9,449 bases of DNA, from contig CAMWRO010000086.1 of the NCBI GenBank assembly GCA_947176615.1, forward strand, positions 1 through 9,449, written 5' to 3'. The notes under the pieces were generated by a model that saw nothing but the letters and a program-made list of their open reading frames with translations, ran no database searches and was not told the DNA's origin. Shown piece by piece: positions 1 through 5,898 of the stretch. How positions within the stretch are numbered: position 1 is the first letter of the stretch; every line of letters begins with the position of its first letter. This DNA comes from an uncultured Porphyromonadaceae bacterium. Its GTDB lineage: Bacteria; Bacteroidota; Bacteroidia; Bacteroidales; Muribaculaceae. The position numbers were made by a program, and so were the translations under genes.

Positions 1-78
1 CGGCCCGGCATGAGTTCCGTGGGCACCATCGCGATAAACGGCGTTCCACGCCCAGCAGGCGGTGACGATTATCTTGTC
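1..78 (-). pseudogene. Continuation of the GH3 gene past the in-frame stop (partial, runs off the window)
   Basis: Read in the same frame after the TAG at 79-81, these 26 codons have no further stop and give DKIIVTACWAWNAVYRDGAH, then GTHAGP. This matches the usual GH3 run after the EWG motif (a hydrophobic strand, then [ST]DC[GW]A..DFY, then H-x-T-H). The nucleophile position is Ala (codon GCC, positions 58-60) where the family has Asp, and the expected second Asp nearby is also Ala. Frame and spacing are preserved, so a substitution rather than an indel created the stop (TAT or TAC to TAG is the simplest route). The C-terminal domains lie outside the window. The family comparison is from memory, not an alignment. 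Confidence 0.6.
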
Positions 79-864
79 CTAACCCCACTCGCCGCGAAGA
101 ATCTGTGTGAGCAGTTTCTTGCTGCTGCAACAGGGTTCTCCCTCAAAACGCTGATAGGCACACATTACCTGCCCTACCCCGGCATCGACCAACGCCTTGA
201 ACGCGGGGAGATAAGTCTCCCACAGGTCACGGCTGTCGAGTGAGGCGACATCAAATGAATGGCGGTTCCACTCGGGGCCGCTATGCACGGCATAATGTTT
301 GGCACCAGCGATTGTCTTGATATATTTCGTATCAGAAGGCCCCTGAAGACCTTTGACAACCGCGACTCCCATGCGCGAGGCAAGACAGGGGTCCTCGCCG
401 TAGGTCTCCTGTCCGCGTCCCCACCGTGGGTCACGGAAAATGTTTACATTCGGAGTCCAGAACGTCAGTCCGTAATACTGGCCGCGCTGACCTTTCAGTT
501 TCATCTCGTTATACTTGGCACGGGCCTCGTCGCTCACCATGTCAAACGCCGCCTTTACTGCCTCGTCGTCAAATGTCGCTGCCATTCCTATCGACTGGGG
601 GAGCACGGTGGCGGTACCGGCGCGGCCCACTCCGTGGAGCGCCTCGTTCCACCAGTTATATTCCGGTATGTTAAGGCGCGGTATGGCAGGCGAGCCGTGG
701 GTCATCAGGCTTGCCTTTTCTTCAAGCGTAAGCCGCGAGATGAGATCATCGGCGCGTTGCGCGGGTGAAAGCGACGTGTCCTGCCAAGGATCGGCCGCGT
801 TGAGGCCGAAAGGACTTATTGTAACAAGAGCTATGGTTAGCTTTAAGGATTTAGAGATATTCAT
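79..864 (-). CDS. Secreted GH3 beta-glycosidase (beta-glucosidase/beta-xylosidase type), N-terminal part, ended by an in-frame TAG
   Basis: Glycoside hydrolase family 3 exo-beta-glycosidase, expected in the periplasm or at the cell surface, removing sugars from the non-reducing ends of beta-linked oligosaccharides. Residues 1-23 look like a signal peptide (basic N-terminus, hydrophobic core, ending LNA). The GH3 barrel follows: NWWNEALHGVGR and the strongly conserved TPNVNIFRDPRWGRGQETYG, then AKHYAVHSG with the family's Lys-His pair (K189/H190), then MCAYQRFEGEPCCSS. The WWNEALHG and CCSS forms resemble the xylosidase-like branch of Bacteroidales GH3. Family members are roughly 730-870 residues; this frame stops after 261 at GEWG-TAG, just before the strand that carries the catalytic Asp. 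GH3-like sequence continues in the same frame to the window edge. ATG at 864 is chosen because it gives the signal peptide and lies about 20 bases after a promoter element. The gene is either a pseudogene or carries sequence errors. Exact substrate is not determinable. Confidence 0.85.
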   Translation of the reverse strand: MNISKSLKLTIALVTISPFGLNAADPWQDTSLSPAQRADDLISRLTLEEKASLMTHGSPAIPRLNIPEYNWWNEALHGVGRAGTATVLPQSIGMAATFDDEAVKAAFDMVSDEARAKYNEMKLKGQRGQYYGLTFWTPNVNIFRDPRWGRGQETYGEDPCLASRMGVAVVKGLQGPSDTKYIKTIAGAKHYAVHSGPEWNRHSFDVASLDSRDLWETYLPAFKALVDAGVGQVMCAYQRFEGEPCCSSKKLLTQILRGEWG

Positions 865-1018
865 AATGTGATAATGTTATATTGCAAAGATAAATGATTG
901 CAGGCTTGAAAAGATGCACAAATGAGTCATTTTCTTGCGTTATTGCATCACTCCAAGGCCATATTCCCTTGTCGGGACAACGATTACCGACCGCCACAAG
1001 GGTGTTTAATAACCTCTG
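865..1018. other. Intergenic gap between adk terminator and GH3 start
   Basis: Apart from the TATCTTTG element listed separately, I see no gene here. A 63-codon open frame spanning 851-1042 on the minus strand has no recognisable domain, overlaps the GH3 start and promoter and runs through the adk terminator, so it is not called. A short palindrome TTGTC-GG-GACAA at 969-980 is present but has no clear role. Confidence 0.5.
885..892 (-). promoter_or_regulatory. Bacteroidota -7 element for the GH3 gene
   Basis: On the minus strand these bases read TATCTTTG, an exact fit to the Bacteroidota TAnnTTTG -7 consensus. The element ends 20 bases before the GH3 start codon, so the leader would be short. 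No TTTG-like -33 box is seen at the usual 19-21 base spacing; the nearest TTTG is 26 bases upstream. The GH3 gene therefore probably has its own promoter and is not read from adk, which is closed by a terminator. Confidence 0.55.
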
Positions 1019-1062
1019 AAAAACAAGACAGTCGCCCCGCAAACGATTGCACGGCGACTGTC
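1019..1062 (-). terminator. Rho-independent terminator of the trpS-hpt-adk unit
   Basis: A perfect 10-bp inverted repeat (GACAGTCGCC at 1027-1036, GGCGACTGTC at 1053-1062) carries an inner 4-bp stem (GCAA/TTGC) around a TCGT loop, separated by a 2x2 mismatch. Read on the minus strand, the hairpin is followed at once by a T-rich tract (TTGTTTTT, positions 1019-1026). It starts 17 bases after the adk stop codon, so it should end adk transcription before the GH3 gene. Confidence 0.85.
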
Positions 1063-1079
1063 ACATATCATATTTCTAC

Positions 1080-1652
1080 TTAGTTATTGTCGATAGCGCT
1101 GGTGATGGAATGGAAAACGTCATCGATTTTTCCGCTGCCGTGAATCGGACGGTAGGTTCCCTTGCCGATATAGAAGTCACGCAGTGGTGAGGTGGTCGAA
1201 TGATAGACTTTCAGTCTCTCGTTGATAGTCTCAAGATTATCGTCGGCACGTCCCGAAACCTTTCCGCGCTCAAGCAGTCGCTCTACCAGTTCCTCGTCGG
1301 CCACTTCAAGACCGATTACCGAGTGAACTTTTTCGCCACGCTCGTCAAGCATCTTTTCCAGTTCCTCGGCCTGCTTGATAGTGCGGGGGAAACCGTCGAA
1401 AATAAAACCTTTGACATTCTTTCCGTGACGGTCAACCACGTCGGCGAGAATACGAACCATTAAGTCATCGGGAATCAGATGCCCCTCTGAGATGTAGGAG
1501 TCGGCAATCTTGCCCAGCTCGGTGCCGGCGGCAATCTCTTTGCGCAACACGTCACCGGTCGAGATGTGGACAAGGCCGTACTTGTCGATCAGACGCTCGC
1601 TCTGCGTGCCTTTACCACTGCCGGGAGCGCCAAAAATAACCAGATTAAACAT
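1080..1652 (-). CDS. adk: Adenylate kinase (short-LID form)
   Basis: Cytoplasmic enzyme that interconverts AMP + ATP and 2 ADP, setting adenylate balance and essential for nucleotide metabolism. The 190-residue protein starts with the Walker A loop GAPGSGKGTQ (residues 8-17), followed by the AMP-binding HISTGDVLR segment (29-37) and the family signature FDGFPRT (85-91). The LID region is the short SGRADDN (133-139) with no zinc-binding cysteines, so this is the short type, common in Bacteroidota; total length fits. Last gene of trpS-hpt-adk. Its ATG lies inside the 3' end of hpt (8-base overlap), which suggests translational coupling. Stop is TAA, with a strong terminator just after it. Confidence 0.97.
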   Translation of the reverse strand: MFNLVIFGAPGSGKGTQSERLIDKYGLVHISTGDVLRKEIAAGTELGKIADSYISEGHLIPDDLMVRILADVVDRHGKNVKGFIFDGFPRTIKQAEELEKMLDERGEKVHSVIGLEVADEELVERLLERGKVSGRADDNLETINERLKVYHSTTSPLRDFYIGKGTYRPIHGSGKIDDVFHSITSAIDNN

Positions 1653-2223
1653 TTTCTTTGTCTTTATCTTTTTCGCTTAGTACATATATGTCGGGGAGAT
1701 TACGGGCCATCCCGTCAAGGTCAAGGCCATAGCCGATGATGAACTTGGTGGGAATATTGAACCCCACATAGTCAGGCTCGACCTTGTGCTGGAGCGCGTC
1801 CTCCTTGAACAGGAGCGTAGCCACCTTTATCCGGGCCGGATTATGGGCCTTCATGTCGTCAATCAGCTTGACGATAGTGTTGCCCGTGTCGATGATGTCT
1901 TCCACAAGGATTATCGTGCGGCCCTCGATATTCTCGGTCAGCCCCATCACCTCCTTGACTTTGCCGGTCGACCCCATTCCCTCATAGCTTTTGAGGCGGA
2001 TGAAGGTGATTTCGGCATCGCAGTCCACCGCACGGATCAGATCCGATGCAAAGGGGAAAGCGCCGTTCAGAACGCATACAAACAGAGGCACTGTGCCTTC
2101 ACAGTCGCGGGTTATCTGCGCGCCGATTTCGGCGACACGTTCTTTGATTTTATCGCTCTCGATATAGGGTTCAAACGTGAGACCCTGATAAGTTTTCAGC
2201 TTGGTACAGTTGGGAGTGTCCAT
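1645..2223 (-). CDS. hpt: Hypoxanthine phosphoribosyltransferase
   Basis: Purine salvage enzyme of the cytoplasm: transfers the phosphoribosyl group of PRPP to hypoxanthine (and usually guanine), giving IMP or GMP. The 192-residue protein has the type I PRTase fold features: an early LNGAFPFASDL segment (52-62), the flexible catalytic-loop region SYEGMGSTGKV (79-89), and the PRPP-binding motif IILVEDIIDTGNTI (104-117) with adjacent acidic residues E108/D109 and D112-T-G. The C-terminal part GFNIPTKFIIGYGLDLDG matches the base-binding/hood region of HPRTs. It sits 9 bases after trpS and overlaps adk by 8 bases. Pairing with adk makes sense because salvage nucleotides feed the adenylate pool. 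Guanine versus hypoxanthine preference cannot be read from sequence. Confidence 0.96.
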   Translation of the reverse strand: MDTPNCTKLKTYQGLTFEPYIESDKIKERVAEIGAQITRDCEGTVPLFVCVLNGAFPFASDLIRAVDCDAEITFIRLKSYEGMGSTGKVKEVMGLTENIEGRTIILVEDIIDTGNTIVKLIDDMKAHNPARIKVATLLFKEDALQHKVEPDYVGFNIPTKFIIGYGLDLDGMARNLPDIYVLSEKDKDKENV

Positions 2224-2232
2224 ATATCGGAA

Positions 2233-3291
2233 TTAGTAGAATTTTCTGATACCCATGATTTCACGCACTTCGGCGAGTGTCTTTGCGGCACGCTCGCGGG
2301 CGCGCTCTGCCCCCTGCTTTACAACACGGGCGATATAGGCATCGTCGTTGACAATGTCGAGATAACGCTCGCGGATGGGGAGTGTCACTTTGAGAATGTC
2401 CTCGGCAAGCTGCTTTTTGAGGTCGCCGTAACGTATCGAGCAGTCGGCATAGGCATCGCGGAACTGCTGCACGGTTTCGGGAGCCGAGGTCAGCTCCATC
2501 AGTGTCAGCAGATTTGCCACAGGCTCGCTTATGGGAGAGTTAGGCTCTTTGGGACCTTCGTCGGTCACGGCGCGCATGACCTTCTTGCGCAACACCTTCT
2601 CCTCGTCGACGAGATAGATGCAGTTTCCCTCGCTCTTGCCCATCTTGCCCGAGCCGTCAAGACCGGGAACCTTGACAGGCTTTCCGCCAAAGTCAAAGTT
2701 GACAGGTTCGGGGAACAGGTCGACCCCGTAGAACGAGTTGAAACGGCGCGCAAAACGGCGTGTCAGCTCCAGATGCTGCTCCTGATCTTTCCCGACAGGC
2801 ACCTTGTGGGCTTTCTGAATGAGGATGTCGACCGCCATGAGCGTGGGATAAGTAAGCAATCCGGCATTGACGCGCTTGTTAGAGTCTGTGCCGATTATCT
2901 GTTTCTCTATATCCTGACCGTCATCCTTGATGCCGAGCTGCTTGCGGGCCTTGTCCTTGAACGAAGCCGTGCGCATCAGCTCGCCGATGCCCACATGCAT
3001 GTTGAGCAGAAGATACATTTCCGATATTTCCGGGACATCACTTTGGACAAATATGGTGGCTTTATCCGGATCGACACCTGCGGCCAGATATTCGGCAAGA
3101 ATATTTCTGACGTTGACGTGCAACGCCTCGGGGTCGGGCGTGGTGGTCAGAGCATGAAGGTCGGCGATAAAATACATGCAGTCATAATCATTCTGCATCT
3201 TGACAAACTTGCTCAGTGCACCGTAGTAGTTCCCGAGATGAAGGTTGCCGGTGGCGCGTATGCCGGAAAGCACAATCTCTTTTTCGTTCAT
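2233..3291 (-). CDS. trpS: Tryptophan--tRNA ligase
   Basis: Class I aminoacyl-tRNA synthetase that charges tRNA-Trp with tryptophan using ATP. The 352-residue protein has the HIGH-type signature as GNLHLGNYYG (residues 15-24), following the SGIRATG segment typical of TrpRS, and the KMSKS-type loop as KMGKS (216-220) within GLDGSGKMGKSEGN. Length and motif spacing suit bacterial TrpRS. The central VGKDQEQHLELTR stretch is the characteristic family block. First gene of the trpS-hpt-adk unit, with its own promoter. The ATG at 3291 is directly preceded on the coding strand by CCTCCT, the complement of a Shine-Dalgarno sequence rather than one, consistent with SD-independent initiation in Bacteroidota. 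Confidence 0.97.
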   Translation of the reverse strand: MNEKEIVLSGIRATGNLHLGNYYGALSKFVKMQNDYDCMYFIADLHALTTTPDPEALHVNVRNILAEYLAAGVDPDKATIFVQSDVPEISEMYLLLNMHVGIGELMRTASFKDKARKQLGIKDDGQDIEKQIIGTDSNKRVNAGLLTYPTLMAVDILIQKAHKVPVGKDQEQHLELTRRFARRFNSFYGVDLFPEPVNFDFGGKPVKVPGLDGSGKMGKSEGNCIYLVDEEKVLRKKVMRAVTDEGPKEPNSPISEPVANLLTLMELTSAPETVQQFRDAYADCSIRYGDLKKQLAEDILKVTLPIRERYLDIVNDDAYIARVVKQGAERARERAAKTLAEVREIMGIRKFY

Positions 3292-3316
3292 AGGAGGTAT
3301 TTCGATATAATTTTGG

Positions 3317-3348
3317 CAAAATTACTAAAATTTTGTCAATGCGCAATG
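3317..3348 (-). promoter_or_regulatory. Promoter for trpS-hpt-adk
   Basis: The minus strand carries TAATTTTG (3317-3324), an exact TAnnTTTG -7 element, with ATTG (3345-3348) placed 20 bases upstream as a plausible -33 box. A TTGACA (3334-3339) is also present but is too close to the -7 element to act with it. The -7 element ends 25 bases before the trpS ATG. Position between the xseB hairpin and trpS supports an independent transcription unit. Confidence 0.65.
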
Positions 3349-3383
3349 CCGTGCCGCAAAAATAAGTGCTCCCCAAAAAACAT

Positions 3384-3418
3384 AGAAAAGCGACCGGAAA
3401 AATTCCGGTCGCTTTTCT
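3384..3418 (-). terminator. Terminator of the fabD-xseB unit (symmetrical hairpin)
   Basis: A 16-bp perfect inverted repeat: AGAAAAGCGACCGGAA (3384-3399), a 3-base AAA loop, then TTCCGGTCGCTTTTCT (3403-3418). The GC core GCGACCGG/CCGGTCGC is flanked by A-rich and T-rich arms, so it would act in either direction. It starts 25 bases after the xseB stop codon, and plus-strand transcription into xseB would also be blocked. Confidence 0.85.
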
Positions 3419-3443
3419 CTTGTACCTATTATATATAGGGAAT

Positions 3444-3662
3444 TTATTGCTCAAGGGTCGCGAGGATGGAGTTGAGCTCCTCCTCGGTCGCTGTCAGGCG
3501 GGAGCGGCAAGAACGCAGCAGCTCGGCGGCGCGACGCGTATAGACAGCGAGGCGGTCTATGTCGCAATTGTCGCTCTGCATGGTGCGCAGAATCGTTTCG
3601 AGCTGCGCCACGCTCTCGTTGTAGGTCATTTCCTCGACCGGCTTGAATGCTTCGGCTGACAT
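3444..3662 (-). CDS. xseB: Exodeoxyribonuclease VII small subunit
   Basis: Small subunit of exonuclease VII, which with XseA degrades single-stranded DNA to oligonucleotides and takes part in repair. The protein is 72 residues from the chosen start (MSAEAFKPVEEMTYNESV...). The family pattern is visible: MTYNESVAQLETILRTMQSD, then the long heptad-like helix with D-x-x-x-x-Y-x-R-A-A-E-L, then a second helix ending ...EEELNSIL. The family is a short two-helix coiled coil of about 65-85 residues. An upstream ATG at 3698 would add 12 residues overlapping fabD; I prefer 3662 because it leaves one base after the fabD stop and starts just before the conserved region. The partner xseA is not in the window. 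Likely cotranscribed with fabD. Confidence 0.88.
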   Translation of the reverse strand: MSAEAFKPVEEMTYNESVAQLETILRTMQSDNCDIDRLAVYTRRAAELLRSCRSRLTATEEELNSILATLEQ

Positions 3663-3663
3663 A

Positions 3664-4542
3664 TTATTGACGGCCAGAAACGGTTGCCGAGCGGTCAATC
3701 TTGAGGACGAGACCCTGAAGCACCTTGCCCGGGCCGAGTTCTACAAACTCGGTGGCGCCGTCGGCAATCATGTTCTGGACAGTCTTGGTCCAGCGCACGG
3801 GGGCTGTAAGCTGCGCAACGAGGTTGGCCTTGATTTCGGCGGGGTCAGTATGGGGAAGTGCGTCAACGTTCTGGTAAACGGGGCAGACAGGAGCTGACAC
3901 GGTAGTCTTCTCGATAGCCTCGGCGAGCTCGGCGCGGGCGGGTTCCATGCAGGGTGAGTGGAACGCGCCTCCGACAGGGAGTTTCAGCGCACGCTTGGCG
4001 CCGGCAGCGAGAAGCTGCTCACATGCGGCGTCGATTGCGGCATTTTCGCCCGAGATAACGAGCTGTCCGGGACAGTTGTAGTTGGCACACACGACAACAC
4101 CCTCGATACCGGCGCAGATTTCCTCAACCTTCTCGGCGGGAAGGGCGAGCACGGCTGCCATTGTGGAGGGGGTGAGCTCGCAGGCTTTCTGCATTGCCTG
4201 TGCGCGGGCCGACACGAGACGGAGACCGTCTTCAAAAGTCAGCGCGCCAGCTGCCACGAGGGCCGAGAACTCGCCGAGCGAGTGACCGGCAACCATGTCG
4301 GGAGCGAACTCAGCGCCGAGAGTCTTGGCGAGAATGACCGAGTGGAGGAAAATTGCAGGCTGGGTCACGCGGGTCTGCTTGAGTTCTTCGGGAGTGCCTT
4401 CAAACATGATGTCAGTGATGCGGAAGCCCAGAATATCGTTGGCTTTTTCAAACATTTCGTGAGCCACGGGATTGTTGTCGTAAAGGTCTTTGCCCATACC
4501 GACAAACTGTGCCCCCTGACCGGGGAATACAAATGCTTTCAT
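3664..4542 (-). CDS. fabD: Malonyl-CoA:ACP S-malonyltransferase
   Basis: Transfers malonyl from CoA to acyl carrier protein, supplying the extender unit for type II fatty-acid synthesis in the cytoplasm. The 292-residue protein has the FabD layout: FPGQGAQ near the N-terminus (6-12), the nucleophile elbow GHSLGE with catalytic Ser88, the malonyl-carboxylate-binding Arg113 in SARAQAMQ, NYNCPGQLVISG (154-165), the catalytic His195 in GGAFHSPCME, and a C-terminal VELGPGKVLQGLVLKI segment. Length is normal (about 290-310). Starts at ATG 4542, about 40 bases after a TAnnTTTG element. It is the first gene of a fabD-xseB unit and is divergent from tatA. No other fab genes are next to it. Confidence 0.97.
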   Translation of the reverse strand: MKAFVFPGQGAQFVGMGKDLYDNNPVAHEMFEKANDILGFRITDIMFEGTPEELKQTRVTQPAIFLHSVILAKTLGAEFAPDMVAGHSLGEFSALVAAGALTFEDGLRLVSARAQAMQKACELTPSTMAAVLALPAEKVEEICAGIEGVVVCANYNCPGQLVISGENAAIDAACEQLLAAGAKRALKLPVGGAFHSPCMEPARAELAEAIEKTTVSAPVCPVYQNVDALPHTDPAEIKANLVAQLTAPVRWTKTVQNMIADGATEFVELGPGKVLQGLVLKIDRSATVSGRQ

Positions 4543-4580
4543 AATCGGTAAAATTATCAGATTTATGTGAAATTAGAGTG

Positions 4581-4588
4581 CAAAGGTA
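4581..4588 (-). promoter_or_regulatory. Bacteroidota -7 element for fabD-xseB
   Basis: The minus strand reads TACCTTTG, an exact TAnnTTTG match, 38 bases before the fabD start. No clear -33 TTTG is seen at 19-21 bases upstream. It lies in the 124-base divergent gap between fabD and tatA, where a minus-strand promoter is required. Confidence 0.6.
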
Positions 4589-4631
4589 AGGTTTTTTATC
4601 GTGACATGAGTGGTTTTAGGTGATAAATGTG

Positions 4632-4639
4632 TATCTTTA
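4632..4639 (+). promoter_or_regulatory. Possible -7 element for tatA-tatC
   Basis: TATCTTTA matches the TAnnTTTG consensus at all but the last base and lies 27 bases before the chosen tatA ATG. No convincing -33 box. The call rests on position in the divergent gap with fabD; its start region lies 43 bases from the fabD element on the other strand, so the two promoters would be back to back. Confidence 0.4.
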
Positions 4640-4666
4640 CGCTCCAAAAACAACACTACAGACACA

Positions 4667-4891
4667 ATGACCGGATTAATCACAGGCCTGTTCAACTTGG
4701 GAACCGGCGAAATCATTATCATAGTATTTGCTATAATCCTTCTTTTCGGAGCCAAGAAAATACCCGAGCTGATGCACGGAATCGGCAAGGGCATCAACAG
4801 TTTCAAGAAGGGTATGAATGATATTTCCGACGAAATCAACCGTCCTGCCGACAACAAGGAAAACGACGGCAAGGATGAGGCCCCAAAGTAA
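4667..4891 (+). CDS. tatA: Twin-arginine translocase subunit TatA/TatE
   Basis: Pore-forming or membrane-thinning subunit of the Tat pathway, which exports folded proteins across the inner membrane. From the chosen start the protein is 74 residues: a short N-terminus, a hydrophobic transmembrane helix (about 14-27) beginning with GTGEIIIIV, the hallmark Phe27-Gly28 hinge in LLFGAKKIPEL, a basic amphipathic helix (30-50), and a charged, Asp/Glu/Lys-rich tail. The frame is open further upstream (start at 4610), but those 19 residues are hydrophilic, sit over the promoter region and are absent from the family pattern, so I choose 4667. No separate tatB is nearby, so this protein probably serves both TatA and TatB roles, as in minimal TatAC systems. 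Two bases separate it from tatC. Confidence 0.93.
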   Translation: MTGLITGLFNLGTGEIIIIVFAIILLFGAKKIPELMHGIGKGINSFKKGMNDISDEINRPADNKENDGKDEAPK

Positions 4892-4893
4892 CC

Positions 4894-5685
4894 ATGTCCG
4901 CAGAAGGCAAACTGGAACAGATGGACTTTTGGGGCCATGTCGAGGCCCTCAGGACAACGCTGCTGCGCGGCGGTGCCGTCGTGCTTGTCATGATGGCGGC
5001 ACTGTTTGCTTTCATGCCGTGGATTTTTGACAACATCATTCTCGCCCCCTGTCGCGGCGACTTCGTGCTTTACCGCCTGTTTGAATCAATCTCGCGTCGC
5101 TGGGAATGGATTCCCGATTTCTCCACCGAGGGTTTCGAGGTCAAGCTCATCAACATCCGGCTTGCCTCGCAGTTTTTCACCCACATGTCGGCATCCTTAT
5201 GGATGGGGATAGTGCTGTCGTTCCCGGCCCTTATATATTTAATGTGGCGGTTTGTTGCTCCCGCGCTCTATGACAACGAGAAAAAAGGGGTCATAAAGGC
5301 ATTCTTTTTCGGGAACCTGATGTTCTACCTCGGGACTGCGGCGGGTTATTTTGTCGTTTTTCCGATAACACTGCGGTTTCTCGCCGAATACCGGCTCAGC
5401 GAGCTGATTCCCAATCAGATTTCGCTCGACTCCTACATGGACAACTTTTTCGTGCTCATCCTCGTGATGGGGATAGTGTTTGAACTGCCGCTGCTCGCGT
5501 GGCTGCTCGGGCGCATGGGAATCCTTTCGCGCCAGTTTTTCAACAAGTTCCGCCGCCATGCCATTGTCGTGCTGCTCATTCTCGCCGCAATAATCACCCC
5601 GACGGGCGACCCCTTCACGCTGATGATTGTCTTTCTTCCCATTTACTTGCTTTGGGAATTATCTGCTTTCGTCGTGCCGAGATAA
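4894..5685 (+). CDS. tatC: Twin-arginine translocase subunit TatC
   Basis: Multispanning inner-membrane receptor of the Tat pathway that recognises twin-arginine signal peptides. The 263-residue protein has the TatC layout: cytoplasmic N-terminus with FWGHVEALR (12-20; Glu17 corresponds to the signal-binding acidic residue of the HLxELR motif), the first membrane segment (about 24-44), a long periplasmic loop, a second segment around SLWMGIVLSFPALIYLMW, the cytoplasmic loop PALYDNEKK with Glu129 (the second conserved signal-binding Glu), LGTAAGYFVVFPITLRF, and closing segments with IITPTGDPFTLMIVFLPIYLLWE. Six membrane segments are expected. Follows tatA by 2 bases, so one operon. No twin-arginine substrate is encoded in this window: the three signal peptides seen lack the RR motif. 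Confidence 0.97.
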   Translation: MSAEGKLEQMDFWGHVEALRTTLLRGGAVVLVMMAALFAFMPWIFDNIILAPCRGDFVLYRLFESISRRWEWIPDFSTEGFEVKLINIRLASQFFTHMSASLWMGIVLSFPALIYLMWRFVAPALYDNEKKGVIKAFFFGNLMFYLGTAAGYFVVFPITLRFLAEYRLSELIPNQISLDSYMDNFFVLILVMGIVFELPLLAWLLGRMGILSRQFFNKFRRHAIVVLLILAAIITPTGDPFTLMIVFLPIYLLWELSAFVVPR

Positions 5686-5898
5686 ATCACAAAAATATGT
5701 CAATTATCTGACAAAAAAGTATCATACCGAGTCGACATTTATTCGCTAAATTTGTGTCATAATTTGTTTTCAACTCTTTACCATGATTATGCCGTGACAC
5801 ACAATGTCAAATCGCACACATCGTAACGAGCCTAAAAAGCAACCTAACCGACAAACCTGAAATGACATTATAATATTAACTTAAATCTACCTTATTGT
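5686..5898. promoter_or_regulatory. AT-rich intergenic region upstream of the secreted protein, with repeated TGACA/TGTCA words
   Basis: This 213-base gap has no gene. TAAATTTG at 5747-5754 is an exact TAnnTTTG match and ATAATTTG at 5759-5766 is a near match; either would give a leader of about 130-145 bases. The word TGACA or its complement TGTCA occurs six times (starting 5698, 5709, 5755, 5795, 5805, 5863), two pairs being inverted: TGTCA-N6-TGACA at 5698-5713 and TGACA-N5-TGTCA at 5795-5809. No known riboswitch or clear tatC terminator was recognised. Promoter assignment is tentative. Confidence 0.4.

Noticed and set aside
79..81. TAG as a recoded sense codon
   Set aside because: There is no support for recoding: Bacteroidales chromosomes use TAG as a stop, and nothing phage-like is seen here. 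The complete central genes end in TAA, so they neither support nor exclude it.
1003..1013. TGTTTAATAAC shared with 9403-9413, considered as a direct repeat or element ends
   Set aside because: An 11-base match is expected several times by chance within 9.4 kb on two strands, and the flanks do not match.
851..1042. 63-codon minus-strand frame between adk and GH3
   Set aside because: Overlaps the GH3 start and promoter and contains the adk terminator; no domain and no conserved feature.
3292..3298. AGGAGGT, a perfect Shine-Dalgarno sequence on the plus strand
   Set aside because: No plus-strand start codon follows at a usable distance, and Bacteroidota rarely use SD sequences. It is the complement of the trpS leader.
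1786..3438. 550-codon open frame on the plus strand
   Set aside because: It lies antisense to hpt and trpS, both of which have complete family motifs. The translation has no recognisable domain and crosses the trpS promoter and the xseB hairpin. It is a by-product of GC-biased codon use.
4610..4666. Extended N-terminus for tatA
   Set aside because: The added 19 residues are hydrophilic and not part of the TatA pattern; they overlap the likely promoter. The start at 4667 gives a normal TatA.
5698..5713. TGTCA-N6-TGACA as a tatC terminator
   Set aside because: Only 5 bp, AT-rich, with no T tract after it; too weak for a terminator call.
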